Positions 5,706-11,051 of a stretch of DNA of 11,051 bases are shown one piece after another. A program made the translations under genes and the position numbers. A model generated the notes under the pieces. It ran no database searches. It was given only the letters and a program-made list of their open reading frames with translations, and had not been told where the DNA came from. Source of the stretch: an uncultured Bermanella sp. (GTDB taxonomy: Bacteria > Pseudomonadota > Gammaproteobacteria > Pseudomonadales > Oceanobacteraceae). The stretch lies in NCBI GenBank assembly GCA_913054445.1, contig CAJXIK010000038.1:1-11051 (forward strand), written 5' to 3'. Numbering within the stretch: position 1 is the first letter of the stretch; the number at the start of each line of letters is the position of its first letter.

Positions 5706-7142
5706 TTAGTCGCCTGCGACGGGTAGTGCAATGGTAAATACACTGCCTTTTCCCACTTCACTACTAACACTTAATTTCCCGCCGTGATTTTTTACTATGC
5801 CATGTGATATAAATAGACCAAGACCGGTTCCTTTGCCAATTTCGTTGGTGGTATAAAACGGGTCAAATAATTTCAATAGGTCATCTTCATGGATACCTGT
5901 GCCATTATCTGCCACCCGGATTTTGATACAGCCATTCTTAAAAGTACTGCTTACAATAATTTCCCCCTGGCTCTTTATGGCCTCGCAGGCATTAATAATT
6001 AAACTCATGAGTACTTGGCTAAGTTCGGCAGGTCGGCAGCTATACACAGGCAAGGGGGATAGGGACTTGCGTATGGTGTGCTTTAGTTCGAATTGACTGC
6101 TAACCAAGCGTAATGTGGTTTCGATGACATCCTCATTTAAATCAACTTCTTCATCACTAAAATCATCGGTACGCGAAAAGTTTTTTAGATCGGTGACAAT
6201 TTTTTTGATACGAATAGTGCCGTCAAGAGATTCTTTTAGCAGCTGGCTCATGTCGGTTAATATGTAGTCTAGGCCCTGCTCTTCTTTAAATTTTCGTATT
6301 CTCTCTATGGCTAGTATTAGCGTCTTGTCATTACGCTCTGCGACCTCTTGCTCAAGTCTTTTGTAGTGATCAAATATCGCTAATATGGTGTTCTTGTATT
6401 CGTCGAGGGTTTCAATGTTGGCCATGACAAAACCTGTTGGGTTGTTAATCTCATGGGCGACCCCGGCAGCAAGCTGCCCCACCGACGCCATTTTTTCGGC
6501 GTGAACCAGTTGTTGCTGCTGATTGAGTAATTTTTTCTGATCTTGGCTAATTTTATTGTGCGAAGCCTGTAGCTGTAAGGTTCTTTGTGTTACCTTTTTT
6601 TCCAGGTTAATGTTTAGATTCTGAAGCTCATCCGAGACGGATTTTAACTTCAGGATATAACCATAAGCCCGTAATGAGGCGGTGACTGTGGTATATAATT
6701 TCTGCGCGGTGAGTTCTGTCTTAGCTTTGTAGTCATTGATATCATAGCGGGTGATGATGTCCTGTTCTGGTGCCTGACCGGATTGACCGGTGCGCAGGAT
6801 GATGCGAATAGCATGGTTGTTGAGTTTGTCTCGTATGTCGCGCGCGCACACCAACCCTGCGTCCTCTGTTTCCATCACCACATCCAGTAATACTAGGGCT
6901 ATATTCTGCTCCTTACTGAGGAAATCAATAGCTTCATTTCTTGAATAGCAGCTGAATATTTTCAGTGGGCGGGCTTCGAAGGTGAAGTCATTTAATACCA
7001 GCTTGCTTACCATATGAATATCCTCGTCGTCATCGACGATGAGGACTTTCCAAGGCGGCGCATCGGAAATCCCCTTATTGAGGTCGTGCTCTAGCCGGGT
7101 GTCCCCTGCAAACAATAGAGACTCGTCAGCACTAATATTCAT
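5706..7142 (-). CDS. Histidine kinase with N-terminal receiver input domain
   Basis: This 478-residue cytosolic protein starts with a receiver (about 30-160: LIVDDDEDIH, phospho-acceptor Asp87 in LLDVVMET, Thr118 in LRTGQ, Lys139 or Lys141 in YKAKTEL). A coiled coil (165-212) follows, then HisKA with His230 in GVAHEINNP, then HATPase (G1 DNGTGI at 412-417, FDPFYTTN, G2 GKGTGLGL). In the N-box the first asparagine is replaced by Ser380 (LMSLIINA), while the asparagine in NA (384) is kept, so activity is likely but should be tested. The receiver is nearly the same type as that of the upstream HD-GYP protein, and the kinase half matches the CHASE kinase. The receiver stands where a sensor would be, so the kinase is probably tuned by phosphorylation from another kinase. 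AGG (7154-7152) lies 9 nt before the ATG. It sits 29 nt after the HD-GYP gene and 19 nt before the stand-alone receiver, so these three are probably co-transcribed. Confidence 0.95.
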   Translation of the reverse strand: MNISADESLLFAGDTRLEHDLNKGISDAPPWKVLIVDDDEDIHMVSKLVLNDFTFEARPLKIFSCYSRNEAIDFLSKEQNIALVLLDVVMETEDAGLVCARDIRDKLNNHAIRIILRTGQSGQAPEQDIITRYDINDYKAKTELTAQKLYTTVTASLRAYGYILKLKSVSDELQNLNINLEKKVTQRTLQLQASHNKISQDQKKLLNQQQQLVHAEKMASVGQLAAGVAHEINNPTGFVMANIETLDEYKNTILAIFDHYKRLEQEVAERNDKTLILAIERIRKFKEEQGLDYILTDMSQLLKESLDGTIRIKKIVTDLKNFSRTDDFSDEEVDLNEDVIETTLRLVSSQFELKHTIRKSLSPLPVYSCRPAELSQVLMSLIINACEAIKSQGEIIVSSTFKNGCIKIRVADNGTGIHEDDLLKLFDPFYTTNEIGKGTGLGLFISHGIVKNHGGKLSVSSEVGKGSVFTIALPVAGD

Positions 7143-7171
7143 ATATGTTTACCTGTCTATTATTGGGGTTT

Positions 7172-8731
7172 TTAAAGTGGGTAGCGCGCCAGTATGCCTT
7201 CATATGTATCCAGTGACGCCAGAAACACATCAACCAGCTGGGGATCAAAGGCTTGGCCACGCTCAAGTTGGATGACTTCCAACACTTTATCCATGCTCCA
7301 GGATTTTTTATAGCAGTGGGCGTGGGTGAGAGCGTCCACCACATCGGCTAAGGCGACGATGCGGCCAAATATATGTATTTCCTCCCCTTTTAAACCATTG
7401 GGGTAACCCGTGCCATTCCATTTTTCATGGTGAAGAGTGGCAACGCGAGCGGCGGTCACCATGACTTCTCGTTTGGCACTATTGAATATCGAGAACCCCA
7501 GTGCAGGATGTCGCTTCATTATTTGGTATGCATCTCGCGGCAGCTTGCCTGAGTCCTTGAACATTGAATCGGCTGTGCCAATCTTACCTATGTAGTGCAT
7601 GAGGGCGGCGAGCTGTAATATTTCAATATCATGATCGCTGAGATTTAGTTTCTTGGCCAGCATGGTAGATACCGCAGATATCCGTTTTATATGATTGCTG
7701 GCTTTTTCAGAGCGTCCTTCCATCACTTCGGATAGGGTGCAAATAATCTCTCTTTGGGTTTCCTTAATCTCATTGCTCAGTGATATGTTCTCAAGGGTGG
7801 AGGCAATATGGGTCGCAAATATGGATATAAGATCGTTTTCCACGGGTGATATTTTTGTGCTTAGCTTCAGGTAAAGAAAGAACCTCTCACCCTTATAGGT
7901 TTCAAAGTATCCAATATAGCCATCCTTGGTGAAGGAACATTGCCGGTGATCTTGTGCGCTCATGAACTGGCTATAAGTTTCTTGCTCCAGTGCCTCCATT
8001 AAGGTGCTACTAATACTACTGCTATAATCACCACTCCCAGTTACCACATGATAATTATCATCCTTGAAGTCATAGACTGCACTAAGGCTGGATATATCAC
8101 CGGACTGCCTGTCGTTACCCATTTGCAACAGGGCAGTTAATTGGTGCAGCGCCTCCATGGAAAATAAGGGTAGAGATGAAAATTCTAGTAGTTGAGGGGA
8201 TGATCTGATGATGTATTCGAGTCCCAGACGACTGTGCTCTATGGTCTTAATGTGCTGGTAAGATCTGAGTGATGCGGTGACAGAGGTAAATAATTTTTGC
8301 GCAGTGAGTTCAGTCTTGGCCTTGTAATCATTGATATCATAGTGGGCGACCACCTCCTCTTCTGGCGCTTGCCCCGGCTGGCCGGTTCTTAGAATTATTC
8401 TTATGCTGCTGTTCTTGAGTTGCTCACGGATATTTTTTACACAAATTAAACCGGCATCGTCAGTCTCCATGACCACATCCAGTAATACCAAGGCAACATC
8501 CTCTTCTTTAGTCAGAAAACTAATGGCCTCCTCTCCAGAGAAGACACTATAGATGTCCAGTTTACTGCCCTCAAAGCGGTAGTTACTTAGCACTATCTTG
8601 GTCATGGCATGGATATCCTTATCATCATCGACAATGAGGATTTTCCATGGCTTCTGCATGTTGCCAGCCATACTGGGGGCGTAACCATTGTCGTCGTTGA
8701 ATGATAATAAGTTGCTGCAACTATTACTCAT
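7172..8731 (-). CDS. Receiver-DUF3369-HD-GYP protein with degenerate active site
   Basis: This 519-residue cytosolic protein has a receiver (about 29-160: LIVDDDKDIH, phospho-acceptor Asp85 in LLDVVMET, Thr116 in LRTGQ, Lys137 or Lys139 in YKAKTEL). A DUF3369-like sensor segment follows (about 167-320, beginning SRLGLEYIIRSSPQLLEF), then an HD-GYP domain (about 325-515). Intact HD-GYP members hydrolyse cyclic di-GMP at a di- or tri-metal site. Here many ligand positions are kept (Glu338, His347, His379, Lys383, His408, His434/His435, Asp463, GYP 442-444), but the HD doublet is His379-Tyr380 (MHYIGKIG) and the later DGxGYP is NGTGYP (Asn439). Loss of the metal-bridging aspartate makes phosphodiesterase activity doubtful. 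ATG 8731 has GGAG 5 nt upstream. The upstream TTG at 8770 has no such site and adds only 13 residues. It is the first gene of the probable three-gene operon. Confidence 0.95.
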   Translation of the reverse strand: MSNSCSNLLSFNDDNGYAPSMAGNMQKPWKILIVDDDKDIHAMTKIVLSNYRFEGSKLDIYSVFSGEEAISFLTKEEDVALVLLDVVMETDDAGLICVKNIREQLKNSSIRIILRTGQPGQAPEEEVVAHYDINDYKAKTELTAQKLFTSVTASLRSYQHIKTIEHSRLGLEYIIRSSPQLLEFSSLPLFSMEALHQLTALLQMGNDRQSGDISSLSAVYDFKDDNYHVVTGSGDYSSSISSTLMEALEQETYSQFMSAQDHRQCSFTKDGYIGYFETYKGERFFLYLKLSTKISPVENDLISIFATHIASTLENISLSNEIKETQREIICTLSEVMEGRSEKASNHIKRISAVSTMLAKKLNLSDHDIEILQLAALMHYIGKIGTADSMFKDSGKLPRDAYQIMKRHPALGFSIFNSAKREVMVTAARVATLHHEKWNGTGYPNGLKGEEIHIFGRIVALADVVDALTHAHCYKKSWSMDKVLEVIQLERGQAFDPQLVDVFLASLDTYEGILARYPL

Positions 8732-8736
8732 GGTGA

Positions 8737-8740
8737 CTCC
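8737..8740 (-). promoter_or_regulatory. Ribosome-binding site fixing the HD-GYP gene start
   Basis: GGAG on the minus strand (8740-8737) lies 5 nt before ATG 8731. It favours this start over the in-frame TTG at 8770. Confidence 0.75.
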
Positions 8741-8835
8741 ATCGTTTTTACATTTACAGGTAAATATCAACTCAAATTTAGGTCGACCACTGACGGTGCT
8801 AGTTCAGGGCCGCCGAATGTAATTATTTTCACTGG

Positions 8836-8853
8836 TGTCACTAATGTCACTAA
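8836..8853. repeat. Tandem 9-bp direct repeat upstream of HD-GYP operon
   Basis: TGTCACTAA is repeated exactly at 8836-8844 and 8845-8853. On the minus strand, towards the HD-GYP gene, this reads TTAGTGACA twice, followed by the weaker CCAGTGAAA. It has the same period and the same TTAG start as the repeat at 3054-3075 upstream of the other HD-GYP-type gene, about 105 nt before ATG 8731. Confidence 0.5.
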
Positions 8854-8868
8854 CATCATAAATGTCTC

Positions 8869-8897
8869 ATAGGTTGGCCGAGGCCGAAAATACCTAT
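8869..8897. repeat. Inverted repeat with GGCC core
   Basis: ATAGGT (8869-8874) and ACCTAT (8892-8897) are perfect complements. Between them lie two GGCC boxes (8876-8879 and 8882-8885) that can extend the hairpin. On neither strand is it followed by a T tract, so it is not an evident terminator. It could be an operator or an mRNA stabilising structure at the end of the CHASE kinase transcript. Confidence 0.4.
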
Positions 8898-8971
8898 TAA
8901 CTATGACGGTAATTGTTTTTGAAACGATTGGTTATTTGTTGGTGATAAGGGTTGTTTTTAGATTAAGCGGC

Positions 8972-11008
8972 CTACCGAGTATCGCTAAGGGGGAGCATAA
9001 TAGTAAAACATGTGCCCTCTTCCAACTGACTGCTCACGGTCAGGTTGCCGCCGTGTTTCTTTATGATGCCCTGGGATATGGACAGGCCAAGTCCGGTGCC
9101 CTTGCCAATCCCCTTGGTGGTAAAGAAGGGATCAAATAGCTTTAATAGGTGCGCCTCATCGATGCCGCAGCCGTCATCACAGACCTTAATGCATATGTGT
9201 GTATCTAGGCGCTCGCTGACGATGCTGATTTCGCCTCGGTCATCGATAGCATCGCTGGCATTGGTGAGAAGGTTCATGATTACCTGGCTCAGCTCTCCGG
9301 GAAAGCACTCGAATGCTGGCAAGGGCTTTAACTCTTTATGTAGGCTGCACTTGTATTTTAGTTCGTTCCAAACGAGGCGCAACGCGGTCTCGATGACGTC
9401 CTCATTTAGGTCCACCGATTTCTTATCGCTATCATCCACCCGCGAAAAACTCTTGAGATCCTGCACTATTTTTTGAATACGTAGCGTGCCATCGATGGAG
9501 TCCTTCAATAGGTCATCCATGTCAGGCAGGATATAGGCTAGGTCCTGCTCTGCTTTTACTTCGTCCACTCGCAACAGCGCCTGTTTGATGATTGGATCTG
9601 TGGATGCCAAGATGTGTTGTTCCATGTGAGCATAGGCCTTAAAAATTTCTTGTATGCTGTGTTTGTAATCTCGGAGAATCTCTAGGTTGCCCATCACAAA
9701 GCCGGTGGGGTTATTGATTTCGTGGGCCACGCCGGCCGCCAACTGCCCCACCGAGGCCAGTTTTTCGGCGTGCACGAGCTGTTGCTGTTGGCTCTTTAGC
9801 TGCACATGGGCGCTCTTCAATTCGCCGTTGCTGTTTCTTAATTCCTGTTCGGCCAGCAGGCGCACCTGTACCTCCTGTTGTAGGCTCTCCTTGGAGTGCA
9901 GCAGGCGACGAGTATATGCCTGCCCCTGACGCACCCGTTGTAAATTTAGGTACAGGTAACCACTTAGTGAGAAGGTGAGTAACAGGCTGATACTCAATGC
10001 CAGCCAAGGGCCAAGGCTGCGGCCGTTGGCCAGGTATTCCTGGCTGGGGGTGCTAATCACGCGCCATTGCCGTCCAGCCACGGTAAAGCTTTCGCTATAG
10101 TGCATGGGCTGCTGGCTTAACCAATGACTGTCTTCACTGTGGGCAGACCCTTGTGGAGGATAATGGGCTAGAAAACGCTGCTCAGGCGGGGCTGAGTCGT
10201 CGAACAGGCTAATGTTGATGCCCAGCGGGTCCAGGTAACTCACCGACTCGGTGAGGATGTCGCCGATACGAAACACGCCTAGGGCAAACCCGCGCAGTTG
10301 CAAGGAGGAGGCTGTGTCTTGTGCCGCCTGAAAGACGGGTAAGAAGACCAGAAAACCCTGCTGTTTGCCCACTTCTTGTACGAGAGTAATGCGCGCGGTG
10401 GCCATCATCTCTCCGCTCTGTCTAGCTTGCTGCAAGGTAATTAAACGGGTAGCGCTGGAGGCAAGATCAAAGCCCACGGCGGTCTCGTTGCCAGCCAAGG
10501 GCTCTAGGTAAAAGACCGGGAAATATTCCGCACGCACGTGTGCTCGTACCATGGCGCCTTGGGCCTGGCGTTGAGTGATTTGATATTGAGGCATGCCGCT
10601 CTGTCGGCCATCGAGTTCGTGCTGCTGGCGACTCGCATCCGTTATGAGTGGAATCCATTCTAGGGCCTGAATGGCGGGGTTGTGGTCTAGGAACGGCTGC
10701 ACGAAGGCACGAAATTGGCGGCGGTTAATATCATCGCTGGCACGATAAAATGCCCCCAGAGACTTCACCTCATAAAGGCTGGCATCAATTTCCTGCTGTA
10801 AGAGTGTCACGCGATCTTTGGCTGCCTCTAGGAACTGGCTGTTGGTGCGCGTGTGTTCATACTGCTGGGCGGTTAGGAACAGTTGCAGGGAAATAACGAG
10901 GCCGATGGTGCAAATGATGGACAGCCCCAAATATGGCCAGTGCGTCGAACCCTCGGCGATGGAGGAAGGCGTCGCCTTGCCAGCGTCGATATAGGGAGCG
11001 TTTTGCAT
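8972..11008 (-). CDS. Membrane sensor histidine kinase with periplasmic CHASE domain
   Basis: This 678-residue inner-membrane kinase has a first membrane segment at about 26-47 (YLGLSIICTIGLVISLQLFL). A periplasmic CHASE-type sensor follows (about 75-310), shown by the typical FVQPFLDHNPAIQALEWIPL (102-121). The second membrane segment lies at about 333-355. A cytosolic coiled coil (370-412) leads to HisKA with His429 in GVAHEINNP and to HATPase (N-box Asn579/Asn583, G1 DDGCGI at 611-616, FDPFFTTKG, G2 GKGTGLGLS). It looks active. CHASE domains sense small extracellular ligands, but the ligand here cannot be predicted. ATG 11008 has GGAG 6 nt upstream. The promoter is probably cut by the window edge. 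There is no cytosolic receiver, so phosphate must go to a separate protein. The nearby receivers are the natural candidates. The kinase core is strikingly similar to that of the receiver-kinase at 5706-7142. Confidence 0.96.
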   Translation of the reverse strand: MQNAPYIDAGKATPSSIAEGSTHWPYLGLSIICTIGLVISLQLFLTAQQYEHTRTNSQFLEAAKDRVTLLQQEIDASLYEVKSLGAFYRASDDINRRQFRAFVQPFLDHNPAIQALEWIPLITDASRQQHELDGRQSGMPQYQITQRQAQGAMVRAHVRAEYFPVFYLEPLAGNETAVGFDLASSATRLITLQQARQSGEMMATARITLVQEVGKQQGFLVFLPVFQAAQDTASSLQLRGFALGVFRIGDILTESVSYLDPLGINISLFDDSAPPEQRFLAHYPPQGSAHSEDSHWLSQQPMHYSESFTVAGRQWRVISTPSQEYLANGRSLGPWLALSISLLLTFSLSGYLYLNLQRVRQGQAYTRRLLHSKESLQQEVQVRLLAEQELRNSNGELKSAHVQLKSQQQQLVHAEKLASVGQLAAGVAHEINNPTGFVMGNLEILRDYKHSIQEIFKAYAHMEQHILASTDPIIKQALLRVDEVKAEQDLAYILPDMDDLLKDSIDGTLRIQKIVQDLKSFSRVDDSDKKSVDLNEDVIETALRLVWNELKYKCSLHKELKPLPAFECFPGELSQVIMNLLTNASDAIDDRGEISIVSERLDTHICIKVCDDGCGIDEAHLLKLFDPFFTTKGIGKGTGLGLSISQGIIKKHGGNLTVSSQLEEGTCFTIMLPLSDTR

Positions 11009-11051
11009 GCTCGTCTCCGATACTTTTAGTGTATACCTGTTCGTTTTACCT

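Larger units (their letters stand above)
8732..8971. other. Intergenic region between CHASE kinase and HD-GYP gene
   Basis: These 240 bp hold no credible gene on either strand. They contain the palindrome GGTCGACC (8781-8788), a 9-bp tandem repeat (8836-8853) and an inverted repeat (8869-8897). No T-tract terminator is seen after the CHASE kinase stop. The spacing and repeats suggest that the promoter of the downstream three-gene operon lies here. No -35/-10 pair stood out clearly. Confidence 0.5.

Noticed and set aside
8732..8770. TTG start at 8770 for the HD-GYP gene
   Set aside because: It adds 13 cysteine- and lysine-rich residues with no ribosome-binding site, while ATG 8731 has GGAG at proper spacing.
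8903..9139. 78-codon plus-strand reading frame at the end of the CHASE kinase
   Set aside because: Most of it is antisense to the conserved ATPase domain of the kinase, and it has no domain or ribosome-binding site.
9045..9476. 143-codon plus-strand reading frame antisense to the CHASE kinase
   Set aside because: It lies wholly within the conserved HATPase-coding region. Its low-complexity serine- and methionine-rich product is typical of antisense reading.
1..11051. CRISPR array, insertion sequence, attachment site, tRNA or rRNA
   Set aside because: I saw no regularly spaced repeats, transposase or integrase motifs, terminal inverted repeats or structural RNA sequences.

Overview
The window looks like chromosomal DNA of a Gram-negative gammaproteobacterium, plausibly a marine or aquatic Alteromonadales/Oceanospirillales-type organism. 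This rests on the style of the kinase and receiver domains, a CobQ of gammaproteobacterial type, densely packed genes and moderate GC. No species can be named from sequence alone. I see no rRNA, tRNA, IS element, phage gene or CRISPR array.

Layout. Positions 1-176 are a non-coding left edge holding a clear intrinsic terminator (139-168, minus strand) for cobQ. Positions 177-1643 (minus) are cobQ, cobyric acid synthase, the only metabolic gene. From 1743 to 11008 every gene is a signal-transduction gene: (A) a receiver plus degenerate HD-GYP protein (1743-3023, minus); (B) divergently, an HTH-receiver regulator (3184-3768, plus) overlapping by 4 bp a soluble GAF-like histidine kinase (3765-5219, plus); (C) convergent with it, a minus-strand run of a CHASE-domain membrane histidine kinase (8972-11008), a receiver-DUF3369-HD-GYP protein (7172-8731), a receiver-histidine kinase (5706-7142) and a stand-alone receiver (5213-5686). 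The last three have gaps of 29 and 19 nt and are probably one operon. The CHASE kinase lies 240 nt upstream and may have its own transcript.

How they may work together (inference). Three kinases share closely related HisKA/HATPase modules. There are five receiver domains, falling into two paralogous pairs plus the HTH-fused one. One membrane sensor (CHASE), one cytosolic sensor (GAF-like) and one kinase with a receiver as its input feed a network whose only recognisable DNA-binding output is the HTH-receiver protein. The two HD-GYP-type outputs have both lost the aspartate of the HD doublet (HQ and HY), along with further motif residues, so they look more like binding or scaffold domains than active c-di-GMP phosphodiesterases. 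The receiver-kinase at 5706-7142 looks like a local mosaic: its receiver matches that of the upstream HD-GYP protein, and its kinase half matches the CHASE kinase.

The most interesting points are this compact, self-similar multi-kinase network with two independently degenerate HD-GYP proteins, the reversed HTH-then-receiver regulator with a good palindromic operator candidate next to it, and 9-bp tandem repeats of related sequence upstream of both HD-GYP-type genes.
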